Shown here: in pieces, positions 32,834 through 43,200 of the stretch
Numbering within the stretch: position 1 is the first letter of the stretch
How the letters are laid out: the number at the start of each line of letters is the position of its first letter
Assembly: GCA_003314535.1 (NCBI GenBank)
Contig: POSG01000006.1
Span: forward strand, 1-64,000
Reading direction: 5' to 3'
Origin: Geobacter sp.
GTDB lineage: Bacteria; Desulfobacterota; Desulfuromonadia; Geobacterales; Geobacteraceae
DNA: 64,000 nucleotides
Translations under genes and position numbers: made by a program
Notes under the pieces: generated by a model
Databases searched by the model: none
What the model was told of the DNA's origin: nothing
Seen by the model: only the letters and a program-made list of their open reading frames with translations

Positions 32834-34275
32834 GTCGGCCTTCCCCCGCACGGGGGTGTCCGGGTCTTAGCCGAACGGCTGGCGGCGTATTCCCGCAGAT
32901 AGGTTTCCGGTTGCATCATGGCCTGGGTGCTGCGCAGCACCTTGATCATGTACGGTATCTGCAAGGGGCGCACCTGGCGCAGCCAGTCGACGAGTTTTTT
33001 CTCTCCGGACGTGTTGAGTATGGAGCGCCGCCAGGTCTCGGCATAGAGCTCGCAGAAACGTTCCGCGCCCAGTTTCGGTTCCCAGAGCAGGTGGTGCATG
33101 TCGAAATCGGACCAGGGGTGCCCTTCGGTGCGGTGCCCGATGTCCCGGAAGGATTCGGTTCCCGGGAGCGGCGTCAGCAGGGTGAACCCGGAGCGCTGCA
33201 GGCCGTGTGCGGCCACGAAATCCCACAGTTCATGGAAATCATCTTCGTCCCAGTCGGGGTCGATAAGGAAGTTGCCGTTGATGCCGTAGCGGTGGGAGCG
33301 CGCCACCCTGACCGCTTCCAGGCTCTCCTTCACGCCCGAATCCTTGGTTATGCCGCTCAGTCCCTTGTCGCTGGCGAACTCGAACCCCAGGAAAATGTCG
33401 AAGTCCTTTGCCAGCGGGCGCCAGGCCTCCAGCAGTTTTTCCTGGCGGCTGATGAGATCGGTCCTGCTCTGCACCAGAATCCAGCGCTTGAACACTCCCC
33501 GCTTTTTCAACGCCTCGGCCAGCTCCAGGCTGCGGGGCGGGTTGTTCCAGAACAGGTCGTCGGCAACGAAGATCGCATCCCCGGTAGTGGCGAAATCCTC
33601 CACCACTGCAGCGATGCTCCGTTCCCGGTAGCTTCGGTCGTACAACTGCCAGACCGAGCAGAAGGAGCAGCGGAAGGGGCAGCCCCGGGCCGTTTCGATG
33701 AGCCAGACCGGCTTGAACAGCAGGCAGTGGTAGCCGGAGCGGTGCCTTGCCACGAGGTCGCGGGCCGGCAGAGGGACCAGGTCCAGGCTGGTTCTGGCCG
33801 GGAGGGCAGGGGTGGATATCCAGCCGTCCGGAGTCCTGAGACGCAGCGCAGGCGCTTCGATTAGAGGGGTCCCCTTATCCAGCGCCGCCACCAGGGCCGG
33901 GACCACTTCCTCTCCGTCGTCCATCGATATGGCGTCGATGCTGTCGTCTTCCAGGGGGCCGTTGAAGGCCATGGCCGCATGGCCGCCCACCAGTATGAAG
34001 ACGTCGGGCGCGGCCCGCCGGACCTCGCGCGCGGTTTCCACCACCCGGTCGTATTCCAGCGCGTGCAGGCATGAGATGCCGACGATGCGGGGCCTGGTGC
34101 GCCGTACCCAGGCGGAAGCGCCCGGCCGGAAGCGGAGATCCGCTATGGTTACCGAGTGGCCTTGCGCAAGGAGCGCTGCCGCGACGTATTCCAGCCCCAG
34201 GGGTTCGACGCGGAAGAACGGCCCCAGCCCGAATTTTTCGCTGCCCGGGTTTGGGCGGAGGAGGAGAATGTTCAT
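32830..34275 (-). CDS. B12-binding-domain radical SAM protein, HpnR-like
   Basis: The 481-residue protein has an N-terminal B12-binding domain (MNILLLRPNPG, then FFRVEPLGLEYVAAAL, LVGGHAAMAF) and a radical SAM core with Cys199, Cys203 and Cys206 (CPFRCSFC) in the motif VWLIETARGCPFRCSFCSVWQLYDRSYRERS (key residues only). This arrangement and the FRVEPLGLEY start resemble hopanoid C-3 methylases of the HpnR type, and hopanoid genes lie elsewhere in the window, but many B12-radical SAM families look alike, so this is a hypothesis. ATG 34275 has AAGGTGA upstream; the open frame beyond it is AT-rich noise. It ends in a 4-base overlap with the second radical SAM gene. Confidence 0.8.
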   Translation of the reverse strand: MNILLLRPNPGSEKFGLGPFFRVEPLGLEYVAAALLAQGHSVTIADLRFRPGASAWVRRTRPRIVGISCLHALEYDRVVETAREVRRAAPDVFILVGGHAAMAFNGPLEDDSIDAISMDDGEEVVPALVAALDKGTPLIEAPALRLRTPDGWISTPALPARTSLDLVPLPARDLVARHRSGYHCLLFKPVWLIETARGCPFRCSFCSVWQLYDRSYRERSIAAVVEDFATTGDAIFVADDLFWNNPPRSLELAEALKKRGVFKRWILVQSRTDLISRQEKLLEAWRPLAKDFDIFLGFEFASDKGLSGITKDSGVKESLEAVRVARSHRYGINGNFLIDPDWDEDDFHELWDFVAAHGLQRSGFTLLTPLPGTESFRDIGHRTEGHPWSDFDMHHLLWEPKLGAERFCELYAETWRRSILNTSGEKKLVDWLRQVRPLQIPYMIKVLRSTQAMMQPETYLREYAASRSAKTRTPPCGGRPT

Positions 34276-34508
34276 TGCTGTCACCTTCGTTTGCAGGCTG
34301 CATGTTTGAGCCATGCGCCGGGTTCCGATAGTAGCAACTTTCCATGCTCCTTGACCAGTATTTTTTCCGCGGTATTTCCCGTTCTGCTGGATATTGCTCA
34401 CTTGTATCGAAACCCTGGGTGCCGGGTGCCCGCTTGTGGAGGTTATATTTGAATGTGTGCCGTTATCAGGCAAATACGGCTTTTTGAATGTTCGGCAAAT
34501 CGTCAGCT

Positions 34509-34538
34509 TTGACAAATTTGTTTAAACAGTTGTATATT
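34509..34538 (+). promoter_or_regulatory. Sigma-70 promoter with TG before -10
   Basis: TTGACA (34509-34514) and TATATT (34533-34538) are 18 bases apart, with TG directly before the -10. It would transcribe toward the membrane protein at 34762 with a leader of about 220 bases that includes a hairpin. Confidence 0.65.
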
Positions 34539-34605
34539 GCACTTGGTTTATTAGAATGCTCATTCCGATGGGTGAGTTGGGGATGTGCGTTTTGTGAAGG
34601 GTTGC

Positions 34606-34637
34606 GGGATGTTGGCCGGAAAACTTTCCAACATCCC
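34606..34637. repeat. Perfect inverted repeat in leader
   Basis: GGGATGTTGG (34606-34615) and CCAACATCCC (34628-34637) form a 10-bp stem with a 12-base loop. The sequence GGATGTTGGCCGGA from its left arm recurs at 34730-34743. No T-tract follows, so it is not a standard terminator. Confidence 0.55.
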
Positions 34638-34761
34638 ATCTGGAATAATGGCCAATTCGAATGGTAAGCAAAAACAATGAATTATGTTGTTTTGTTGCTT
34701 AAGGCAATCCGAGATGTTGTTGGTTGTATGGATGTTGGCCGGATCTGGTCAATAACGAGTT

Positions 34762-35094
34762 ATGTCGAAAAATATGAAGAATAAAAACCTACAAAATGTC
34801 ATACGTACGATTGGCGGAGTCCTATTTGTAATTTGTATGTTTTTATCATTGTTAGCTTTAAATAAATATGCTGACGTAATCAGCAAATATATGGACATCG
34901 GAACGACCATTTTATTAAAACCATTAGATAATGCACCATTATGGGTGACCATATTGGTATTAATAGTGTTCTTTATACTATTTGTCGCCTCTATGATATT
35001 TTACGCTCTAATAATTTCCACCGCGCAAACAGGAACAAGGATGACAACGATTTTTAGATCATTACGTGGTTTATTTAATGGCAGAAAAAAATAA
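34762..35094 (+). CDS. Small membrane protein, unknown
   Basis: The 110-residue protein has two clear transmembrane segments, about residues 13-32 and 60-88, separated by a polar loop, and a basic C-terminus ending GRKK. I do not recognise a family. The gene is very AT-rich (many ATA, TTA and AAT codons) relative to flanking DNA, and is part of a block of AT-rich genes up to about 36.9 kb. No clear Shine-Dalgarno sequence precedes the ATG. It is followed by a possible lipoprotein peptidase gene after 67 bases. Confidence 0.5.
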   Translation: MSKNMKNKNLQNVIRTIGGVLFVICMFLSLLALNKYADVISKYMDIGTTILLKPLDNAPLWVTILVLIVFFILFVASMIFYALIISTAQTGTRMTTIFRSLRGLFNGRKK

Positions 35095-35114
35095 AGACAT
35101 AACCAGGGTTACGA

Positions 35115-35138
35115 CCCGCCAGAAAGCCACGGCGGGTC
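35115..35138 (+). repeat. Hairpin between two AT-rich genes
   Basis: ACCCGCC and GGCGGGT form a perfect 7-bp stem with a 10-base loop. It is a GC-rich hairpin in an otherwise AT-rich stretch and has no T-tract; it may regulate or process the message. Confidence 0.45.
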
Positions 35139-35161
35139 AATCCCAGCCCCGTTCCAAAACG

Positions 35162-35962
35162 ATGAAAAAGACAATATTCATATTGATAGTGTTTCTCACA
35201 TTCATGACGGTAAGTGGTTGCGGCCTTGTCGAGAGTAGAGTAGCCAGGTTTACGACTGACTTGCAGGTACTTTCTTCGGACAACCGGATTCTGTATGAAA
35301 AAGGTGCCGAAGCTCTCGCAGGGGAAACAGAAAAGCATTTATCACAGGCCATGAAGACGGTTGAGTCGAGGCAATTTGGTGCATTCAAAGAGCCTGTTAA
35401 AATCTATGTATTTGCAACTCCAAAAAGTTTTTCCAAATATTCTGGTGTTTCTGAAGCTCTGCTTGGGGCGGGACTGAAAAGTGAAGTTTTTCTCTCCGGA
35501 AAGTTATTAAGTGAAATAAACAAAGTACAAGGAATACTCACACACGAATTGTCTCATGTGCAGCTATCTCAGAAACTTGGTGTCATACGATTTAATCGCT
35601 CTTTGCCCAGGTGGTTTCGAGAAGGGTTGGCTATTTATGTTGCAGATGGCGGTGGTGCTTCATATGCAACTCAAGCTGAGACAACAGAGAAATTTCTTGA
35701 AGGAAAGCATTTTGTCCCAGAAACTGAGGGTACGCTGTTTAATATAAAGCTGGCTGCAACAGGGAATCTGGAACCCAAGATATTCTACCGACAGAGTGGA
35801 ATGTTTGTTCAGTTTTTGGCACAACACTACCCTCTGCAGTTCGAAACGTTTGTAAGGAACCTGCAAGTGGGAAAAAACTTCGAGTCACAATTTTCAGAGT
35901 GCTTTAAGTGCAATGTAAACGCAATGCTACAGTCATTTATAGGCACATTGCGGAGGACATAA
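35162..35962 (+). CDS. Putative lipoprotein zinc metallopeptidase (gluzincin, MA-like)
   Basis: The 266-residue lipoprotein (lipobox VSGC, Cys20) carries a zinc peptidase motif: HELSH at residues 128-132 and, 22 residues after the second His, EGLA with Glu154. HExxH plus a downstream Glu in an EGxA context is the mark of gluzincins of the peptidase MA-like type. The N-terminal part (FKEPVKIYVFATPKSFSKYSG) is the usual beta strand before the catalytic helix. I choose ATG 35162 for its ideal signal peptide; a longer frame from 35066 includes non-signal sequence. AT-rich codon use. Substrate unknown. Confidence 0.75.
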   Translation: MKKTIFILIVFLTFMTVSGCGLVESRVARFTTDLQVLSSDNRILYEKGAEALAGETEKHLSQAMKTVESRQFGAFKEPVKIYVFATPKSFSKYSGVSEALLGAGLKSEVFLSGKLLSEINKVQGILTHELSHVQLSQKLGVIRFNRSLPRWFREGLAIYVADGGGASYATQAETTEKFLEGKHFVPETEGTLFNIKLAATGNLEPKIFYRQSGMFVQFLAQHYPLQFETFVRNLQVGKNFESQFSECFKCNVNAMLQSFIGTLRRT

Positions 35963-36116
35963 CCACGGCACAGACACTGTCGCGCCAAACACCGCCGCGG
36001 CACGTCAAGCTGAGTATCAGGGGACTTCCCTTGAAGGATACAAAGGGTCAGGGCAACACTTTTCAGTTTTATGAATAATGTAGCCCTGGCACCTCAACTT
36101 AAAAGGTAATACACTT

Positions 36117-36812
36117 ATGAAACACCTTTGGCAATACGATGAAACAATTCAAATCGGTACCGACTATAGTGATCCCAAAGAGGTAAACGCTTACGACCAA
36201 CGAATGCAAAAAATGCGCGATGTAAGCGCTGAAGCTAAAGACATCCAAAGGGCTCTGTCGCTTTCAAGTCATTCCGTCGTCTGGGAGATTGGAACCGGCA
36301 CAGGAGAGTGTGCCCTTGCTCTCGCCGCTACCGTAAAACAGGTTTATGCTACCGACGTTTCCTCAACTATGCTGGAATATGCCCATAACAAAGCGAAGCA
36401 ACGCCATGTCAGCAATGTTGTTTTCGAGAAAGGGGGATTCTTGACCGGTTTTCGGCCACTCAATCCGGTAGATGGCGTAGTTACTCAGTTAGCGTTGCAT
36501 CACCTGCCGGACTTCTGGAAATTCAGGGCCCTCACGATAATTGCAAGTGTCCTTCGCCCAAATGGCAGACTATATCTTCGTGATGTAGTGTTTCCATCAT
36601 CAACTGGTGACTACGATACTTTTTTCAGGATGGTGATAGACGAAATCAGATCGTTTGCCGGAGACGATGTTGCCCAACAGACAATGCAACACATCAAAAC
36701 AGAGTACTCTACGTTAGATTGGATACTTGAAGGAATGATAACTCGTAGTGGTCTAAAGATCGTTGAAAAAACTGACAAAGGTTTCTTGTCAGTCTATGTC
36801 TGTGAGAAATAG
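36117..36812 (+). CDS. Class I SAM-dependent methyltransferase
   Basis: The 231-residue protein has the SAM-binding motif EIGTGTG at 57-63, an acidic residue at the end of the second strand (ATDVS), the DG motif (PVDGVVTQLALHHLPDFWK) and a LRPNGRLYLRD strand. This is the generic Methyltransf_11/25 type. Substrate cannot be inferred. AAAAGG lies about ten bases before the ATG. The gene is AT-richer than most and ends before the GC-rich hairpin at 36917. Confidence 0.8.
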   Translation: MKHLWQYDETIQIGTDYSDPKEVNAYDQRMQKMRDVSAEAKDIQRALSLSSHSVVWEIGTGTGECALALAATVKQVYATDVSSTMLEYAHNKAKQRHVSNVVFEKGGFLTGFRPLNPVDGVVTQLALHHLPDFWKFRALTIIASVLRPNGRLYLRDVVFPSSTGDYDTFFRMVIDEIRSFAGDDVAQQTMQHIKTEYSTLDWILEGMITRSGLKIVEKTDKGFLSVYVCEK

Positions 36813-36916
36813 ACCGTGGCGAAAGGGGCGTCCCTTTAGATATTTATATTGAGAAATGAAATGTAAGTATATGAAGGGTGTCCTGCTGGCTTCCCCGCGG
36901 GTTTTCAAACCGATTC

Positions 36917-36941
36917 GAGGGCGGGTTATAAACCCGCCCTC
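36917..36941. terminator. Perfect GC-rich hairpin between convergent genes
   Basis: GAGGGCGGGTT and AACCCGCCCTC form an 11-bp perfect stem with a 3-base loop. It sits between the methyltransferase (plus) and uup (minus), which converge. A partial extra copy, AACCCGCCCTTG, follows. No long T-tract, so termination is probable but not certain. Confidence 0.6.
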
Positions 36942-36981
36942 ATTTCAACCCGCCCTTGTCCGAGAAGGGGGATCTGAAGGG

Positions 36982-38883
36982 TCAGGCCCCGCCCCCGCCG
37001 ATCTCCTCCAGCGCCTCCCAGCGCTGGTATGCCTCTTCCAGATCGTTCTCCAGTTCTTCCAGCCTGGCAGTGAGAATCGCCACCTCTGCCCCGGCGGTAC
37101 GGTAATATTCCGGGTCAGCCAGTTTGCGGTGAATGTCATCCATCTCTTTTTCCATGGCGGCTATCGTGTCCGGCAACGCTTCCAGCTCGCGCTGTTCCTT
37201 GAAGGAGAGCTTGCGGGGTTTTCCGGCCTGTGGCCTGGATTTCTCTTTCGGGGGCGGGGGCGGGGACGGTTCTGATGCAGCCAGCTCTGCCGCCGACTGC
37301 CGCAACCAGTCATCATACCCGCCCACGTATTCCCTCACCCGTCCGTCTTCGCCGATGGAAAGTGTGCTGGTGACCACGTTGTTGAGGAAATCGCGGTCGT
37401 GGCTCACCAGGAGCAGGGTGCCGGAATATTCCAGCAGCAGGTCCTCCAGCAGGTCGAGGGTCTCGGCGTCCAGGTCGTTGGTGGGTTCGTCCATGACCAG
37501 CACGTTGGAGGGCTTGGTGAAGAGCTTGGCCAGGAGCAGGCGGTTGCGTTCCCCTCCGGAAAGGATGCGCACCGGGCTCCGCGCCCGTTCCGGGGAAAAA
37601 AGGAAGTCCTGCAGGTAGCCGATGATGTGGCGCGGCCTGTCGTTGATGACCACTGTGTCGTTCCCCTCGCCGACGTTTTCCTGGACAGTTCTGTTCAGGT
37701 CGAGCTGTTCGCGCATCTGGTCGAAGTAGAGGACTTCGCGACGCGAACCGACCCGGATTTCTCCGCTCTGCGGCTGGAGTTCCCCCAGCAGCAGGCGCAG
37801 CAGCGTGCTTTTGCCCGAACCGTTCGGGCCGATGATGCCGATCCGGTCGCTCCGCAGGATGATGGTGGAGAAATCGCGTATCACCGGCTTGTCGCCGTAG
37901 GCAAAGGAGACGTTTTCCGCTTCCGCCACAAGCCTGCCGGAACGTTCGGCCTCCTGCAGCTGCATTTTTGCCGCGCCCGTCCGTTCACGGCGCCGGCCCC
38001 GCTCCTCGCGCATTTTCTTTAACGCCCGGACGCGTCCCTCGTTGCGGGTGCGACGCGCCTTGATCCCCTGCCGAATCCATGCCTCTTCCTGGGCCAGCTT
38101 CTTGTCGAACAGGGCCTGGCGGGTGATTTCCGCTTCGAGGAGTTCCTCGCGGCGCTCCACGAACGAGTCGTACCCGCAGGAAAAGGAGTACAGCGCCCCC
38201 CTGTCCAGCTCGGCGACCCGGTTCGCCATGCGGCGGGCGAAGGTCCGGTCGTGGGTCACGAACAGGAAGGTTTTGACCTCGCGCAGGAGAAAGTCCTCAA
38301 GCCAGACGATGGTGTCGATATCCAGGTGGTTGGTCGGCTCATCCAGGAGGAGCAGGTCCGGCGCGGCCACCAGCGCGCGAGCCAGGAGCGCGCGCCTCTT
38401 CGTGCCGCCGGAGAGGGTCGAAAACTCTGCATCCGGGTCGAGGGAAAGGCGGGCGAGAACCCTTTCCACTTCCTGGTGCAGATGCCATCCGCCCGTTTCC
38501 TCCAGGGATTTGTGGAGCTCTTCCAGGCGCTTCAGCAGGTCGTCGCTTCCTTCAACAGCCAGGCGGGTTCCCACGTGATGGTATTCGGCCAGCAGTTCAG
38601 CCGCACCGCCCATTCCGCCGGCAACAACGTCGAAGAGCGATCCCGCAAGGCCTGGCGGCGATTCCTGGGAAACCAGGGATATGCGCAGGCCCTGGCGGCG
38701 CATGATGTCGCCGGTGTCGGGAGGCAGTTCACCTGCCAGGATCTTCAGCAGGGTTGATTTGCCCGTGCCGTTCCGGCCCAGAAGGCAGAGGCGGTCTCCC
38801 TCCTCGATCTGCAGGCTGGCTCCGTCGAGTATGGGCGCTCCACCGAAGGCGATGCCTATGTCACGCAGTGTCAGGAGCGACAT
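36982..38883 (-). CDS. uup: ABC-F family ATPase Uup
   Basis: Uup is a soluble ABC-F ATPase linked to ribosome function and to precise transposon excision in E. coli. The 633-residue protein has two ABC domains: Walker A GRNGTGKS at 36-43 and GPNGSGKS near 348-355, each with LSGG and DEPTN.LD motifs. A ~60-residue linker between them and a Lys/Glu-rich C-terminal coiled coil (about 565-633) match Uup rather than EttA. The ATG at 38883 has only a weak GGGG upstream. RdgC-like gene ends 31 bases upstream on the same strand, so the two are likely one operon. Confidence 0.9.
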   Translation of the reverse strand: MSLLTLRDIGIAFGGAPILDGASLQIEEGDRLCLLGRNGTGKSTLLKILAGELPPDTGDIMRRQGLRISLVSQESPPGLAGSLFDVVAGGMGGAAELLAEYHHVGTRLAVEGSDDLLKRLEELHKSLEETGGWHLHQEVERVLARLSLDPDAEFSTLSGGTKRRALLARALVAAPDLLLLDEPTNHLDIDTIVWLEDFLLREVKTFLFVTHDRTFARRMANRVAELDRGALYSFSCGYDSFVERREELLEAEITRQALFDKKLAQEEAWIRQGIKARRTRNEGRVRALKKMREERGRRRERTGAAKMQLQEAERSGRLVAEAENVSFAYGDKPVIRDFSTIILRSDRIGIIGPNGSGKSTLLRLLLGELQPQSGEIRVGSRREVLYFDQMREQLDLNRTVQENVGEGNDTVVINDRPRHIIGYLQDFLFSPERARSPVRILSGGERNRLLLAKLFTKPSNVLVMDEPTNDLDAETLDLLEDLLLEYSGTLLLVSHDRDFLNNVVTSTLSIGEDGRVREYVGGYDDWLRQSAAELAASEPSPPPPPKEKSRPQAGKPRKLSFKEQRELEALPDTIAAMEKEMDDIHRKLADPEYYRTAGAEVAILTARLEELENDLEEAYQRWEALEEIGGGGA

Positions 38884-38914
38884 GCCCGGCCCCGATCCAA
38901 GATAAGGACGGTTC

Positions 38915-40081
38915 TCATTCCTGGCCCAGCCATGTCTCGATCCGGGCGAACTCTTCCTGCCATCCGGGGCCGAGGCGCATGTCCAGGAACGCTGCATAGA
39001 GGCTGTCGAACATCTGCAGGCCGGTTTCCATGATATACATCCGCTCGTAGAACAACGCCTCCCGCTCGCTCATTTCATCAACTCCCTCATCACGTTCTTC
39101 CTTGACCTTCGGTCCCTTGAAGGATGCGAAGTGGAACATTTCCCCCTTCAGGGTAAGTTTCCAGGCGTGTTCCCCCTTTTCCAGGTGGATCGTTCCCTCG
39201 GTGATCGCCTTGCCGGTCCTGAGTGCCATCCGCACCTCGCCGAACCGGTCCTGGGGGCCGCTTGCGGTTATTTTCTGGGCTCCTTCGTCACCGCCGCCGC
39301 ACAGGACCATGCGGTCGTTCACGTAGGCGACGAACGATTCTCCCCCGGTGGCGGGGCCGGGGCGGCATATGCGGTATTCGGCGGATTCGTTGAGCGTGCG
39401 GTAGGTCACCCAGAGGAGAAAATCCCTGCCCAGCCACTGGTTGCTGCGTATGAGGTCGAGCACGGACTCGGTCGTCGCCATGTTCGCCCTGTTCAGGGCT
39501 TCAGCGGTTTCCTGCGAAACCACCATTTCCGCCCTGGAAAAAGGATGGACAGCAACAAGCCTGGTGTCCTCGAAGGTTTTCTTGAAGAGCGTTTCGAACA
39601 GATCGACGGACTTGGCGCCGATGGAAGCCAGGGTGAGGATGCCGGAGCGGGTGTCCCATACGGCGTCGATGGTGGACGGAACCGGCAGGGTCCTTTGCAG
39701 GAGGGCGCCCCGCACGGCATCGCGCAGCTCTTCGCGTTTCTGCTTCGGGACTCGTGAAAGGCCGGGGTTTTCGGCCAGGAAGTCTTCTTCCGCTTCCTTT
39801 TGCCGGGCGCGCAGCAGTGCGCCGGGGATGGCGCGCTTGTCCTGGCGCAGGGTGAAGAACAGGTAGTTGTCGCGCCAGAATGACAGTGGGGTGCTGAAAT
39901 CCGTCCTGCGATGGTCGTCGGGCGTGACCCAGCCGACGGAGAGTTCGTCGATGCCCTGGTCGATGGATCTGAAGCTGTTGCCGGAAAGGCGCTCCGATAC
40001 CCAGTTGAAGAGATCTTCGGTCGGGACATCGCCGATGACCTTGAATTGACAGATACTTGCCGTATTGGAAAGAATGCCCAT
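38915..40081 (-). CDS. RdgC-like recombination-associated protein
   Basis: The 388-residue protein has the RdgC style: MGILSNTASICQFKV start, a GWVTP loop, LFFTLRQDKRAIPGALL, then RRE..K.KREELRDAVRGALLQRTLPVPSTIDAVWD and a LFETLFKKTF helix. RdgC forms a DNA-encircling dimer that limits RecA access. Overall sequence divergence from the E. coli protein appears large, so the assignment is moderate. AAGGAG lies seven bases before the ATG. It precedes uup on the same strand, and both relate to DNA integrity, which gives some support. Confidence 0.6.
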   Translation of the reverse strand: MGILSNTASICQFKVIGDVPTEDLFNWVSERLSGNSFRSIDQGIDELSVGWVTPDDHRRTDFSTPLSFWRDNYLFFTLRQDKRAIPGALLRARQKEAEEDFLAENPGLSRVPKQKREELRDAVRGALLQRTLPVPSTIDAVWDTRSGILTLASIGAKSVDLFETLFKKTFEDTRLVAVHPFSRAEMVVSQETAEALNRANMATTESVLDLIRSNQWLGRDFLLWVTYRTLNESAEYRICRPGPATGGESFVAYVNDRMVLCGGGDEGAQKITASGPQDRFGEVRMALRTGKAITEGTIHLEKGEHAWKLTLKGEMFHFASFKGPKVKEERDEGVDEMSEREALFYERMYIMETGLQMFDSLYAAFLDMRLGPGWQEEFARIETWLGQE

Positions 40082-40246
40082 TTGATGCTCCTTTTTGCGC
40101 GCGGAAAAATCTCATGGATACACTCTTTTCCCGGTGAGGGCAAGCAAAATATGTGGGGACGGCGGGAGGTTTTTCCAACCTTCAGCAGGGCTTCGGACAA
40201 CGTGGCGAAATCGCTTTTCGAAGGATACGGGGAAGGAGGGCAGCCT

Positions 40247-43200
40247 TCAACTCTTGCCGCTGTTTCGGCCCGTCCGGGCCAGGAAATCGGACAGTTCGCC
40301 AAGTGAAAGGGGTTTGCTGACATGGTAGCCCTGGACTGCATCGCAACCGTGCTCCTGAAGAAACGACAGCTGCTCCCTGTTTTCCACGCCTTCGGCGACA
40401 ACACTGAGCCGGAGGATCCTGGCCATGGCTATGATTGCCTGGGTGATGCCCGTGTCTTCCTTGTCTCCCGGAATGCCCTGGATGAAAGACCGGTCGATCT
40501 TCAGCTTGTCGATGGGAAATCTCTTCAGGTAGTTCAGGGATGAATAACCGGTGCCGAAATCATCCACCGACAGGCTTACCCCCATCCGTTTCAGGGCATG
40601 GAGAAGGGCGATGTTCTCTTCGACATTTTCCATCATGATGCTCTCGGTCAGCTCCAGTTCCAGGCTGGCCGGATTGGCCCCGGTTTCTTCAAGCGCATCT
40701 GCGACTGCTTCCAAAAGATTGTATTTCTTGAACTGGCGGCTCGACATGTTGACCGCGACGCAGGGGCACCGGATTCCCCTTTCTTTCAGGGCGCTCATCT
40801 CCGAGCAGGCGTTTTTCAGGACCCATTCGCCGATGGGAATGATGAGACCGGTTTCCTCTGCCAGTTGTATGAAGCTGTCCGGGGAAATGATTCCCCGCAA
40901 CGGGTGGTTCCATCTGAGCAGTGCTTCGACACCGGTGATGCGGCCGGTCCGGAGGTCCATCCATGGCTGGTAGAGGAGAGAAAATTCCTCTCTCTCGATG
41001 GCATGGCGCAGGCTCGTTTCCAATGACAGGCGCTCTTCTGCCCGTGCGTTCATCTCCGCGGAGAAGAACTGGAAGGTGTTCCTTCCCCGCTCTTTTGCCA
41101 GGTACATGGCCGTATCGGCATTCTTCAGCAGCTTGTCCCCGTCATTGCCGTCAACCGGGTAAATGACTATGCCGATGCTCGTGGTGATGAACACCTCCTG
41201 CCCGTCCAGTTCGAAAGGCGGTGAAAGCGTATCGATCAGCAGGGCGGCTATGTGGGAGACATCCCTCGTGCTGGTGATCTGGTTGATTATGATGACGAAT
41301 TCGTCCCCTCCCATGCGGGCGACCGTATCCGATGAACGGATGTGGCGTGTCAGGCGTTCCGCCACCTTCTTGAGAAGCTGGTCACCTGCGGAATGACCCA
41401 GTGTGTCGTTTATGACCTTGAAGTGGTCCAGGTCAAGGAACATGACCGCCAGCATGTGCCGGTTCCTGTCGGATCTCCTGACTGCCTGCTGCAGGCGGTC
41501 GTGGAGCAGCAGCCGGTTGGGAAGGTCGGTAAGCGTGTCATAGTAAGCCAGTTTCTGGATGTTTCCCTCGGCTCTTTTCAGGTCTGTTATGTCTTCGTGC
41601 ACCAGGACTACCCTGGTGGCGCAATTGCCTGGAAAACAGTTGGCTCGGCCCAGGAACCAATGCGCTTCATTACCGGGAGCGCTGGGGTATTCGAGAGAGA
41701 ACGATTCCCTCTGGCCGCGCAGAACTGAACGGATACCGGTTGCGAAGGAGGACGAGAACTCCGCTGCCCAGCCTTGTGCGGCGTCGCAGGCTACCAGGTA
41801 GTTTTCGCCTTCGAGCATATTCTGCAGCACGCACGTGTTGTCGCGGGCAAAATTCCTCCATTGCTGGTTGATCGCAATGATGAGGCCTTCTTCATCCAGG
41901 ATGGCTATTCGTTCCGGAAGGGCGTCGAGAGTGGAACGGGCGAAGCTCTCGGATTCCTTCAGGACCTTTGCGGCCTGTTTGCTTTCTTCAGCGGCTTCCA
42001 CGGCAACCGCCACGATCCCCATGAGCTTGCGGTCTTCTTCCGAGGGGAGGAAGTCATGCTGGTAGACGACGCAGAGCGAACCGACGCAATATCCGCTGCA
42101 TTTGACCGGCACGCCCACGTAAGTCTGCAGGTTGTAGCGGAGCACGTTCGGATCGGAAACCGCGAACCGCGAATTCGGCAGGTCGCGTGCAACGAAAACC
42201 CGGTTGCCGCCGAGCTTGATCACTTCGTGGCAGATGTGTCCCTCGGGCCGGTCCACGGTGTTGAAATCGTCCGGGGCATGCCAATGTGCCATGGTGTGCA
42301 GCATGCCGTCGTCGAGACGGTTGTAGAGGGCGCAGGCAGCACCCATCAGTGCCCCGCAGAATGAGGTCAGGCGGCTGATGTTTTCGTCAGGGTCGCTGGT
42401 GAAGCCGAGGAAGCATTCGTTCAGTTTGGCCAGCCGCTCTTCAGTCCTCTTGCGCTCCGTTATGTCATGGATGACCGCACATACCATGTCCCTGCCTTCC
42501 AGTGTCATGCTGCTGAGGCTCATGGAAACGTCGACGGGCAGGCCATCCTGCCGGCTGAGGCGGATTTCCTCGGAAAACGGCTGCTTTTCCCGTTGCACGC
42601 GGTCGAGCAGGCGGCCGAGGTCATCGGCGGAGATGCCGGTCAGGGCCGGAAGGCTCGATTGGGGCATCAGATCGGCGCCTATGGCGAACGTGTTGCGAAA
42701 TGCCTGATTGGCTTCAAGGATTCCATTTCCTGATGCGTCGAAGAGCACGATTCCTTCGGCAGCCTGTTCAACCACGCTCCTGTAGCGCTTTTCCCCTTCA
42801 TGCCGGCTTTGCTCCGCAGCAAGGAATTTGTCCAGGAAGTGGTAAATCGCCGCACCGAAAGATAGCGCGAGAAACAGCAGCCAGAGAAGGAAATAACGGA
42901 TAGATGCCAGGCCCTGCCGGTAAAGCCCGCGATGCATCTCCACCCTGAGGATGAGCTGTGGTGTGCCGTAAATGTCGCGAAGGGAGGAATAACCCGCAAC
43001 AGTGTCATCGGAAAGATGCTTGACGAATATGCCCGCGTTGCCTCGGGGATGTTCCGGAGCTGAACCGTGCCCCGGTGCAAGTCCGGCATCGTTCGCCCGG
43101 CGTACATCGATGGACAGGTTAGTGGTTCGTGACAGCTGGCCGATTTCCTCCTTGTCAAGATAACGTCCCATTATGAGCGTGCCGCGGGCTGCCCCCTTCT

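Larger units (their letters stand above)
34276..34761. other. AT-rich divergent intergenic region
   Basis: About 485 bases between the radical SAM operon and an AT-rich block. It holds an extended -10 promoter (34509-34538), a perfect 10-bp hairpin at 34606-34637 and a 14-base direct repeat, GGATGTTGGCCGGA, at 34607-34620 and 34730-34743. No gene was seen. Confidence 0.5.
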
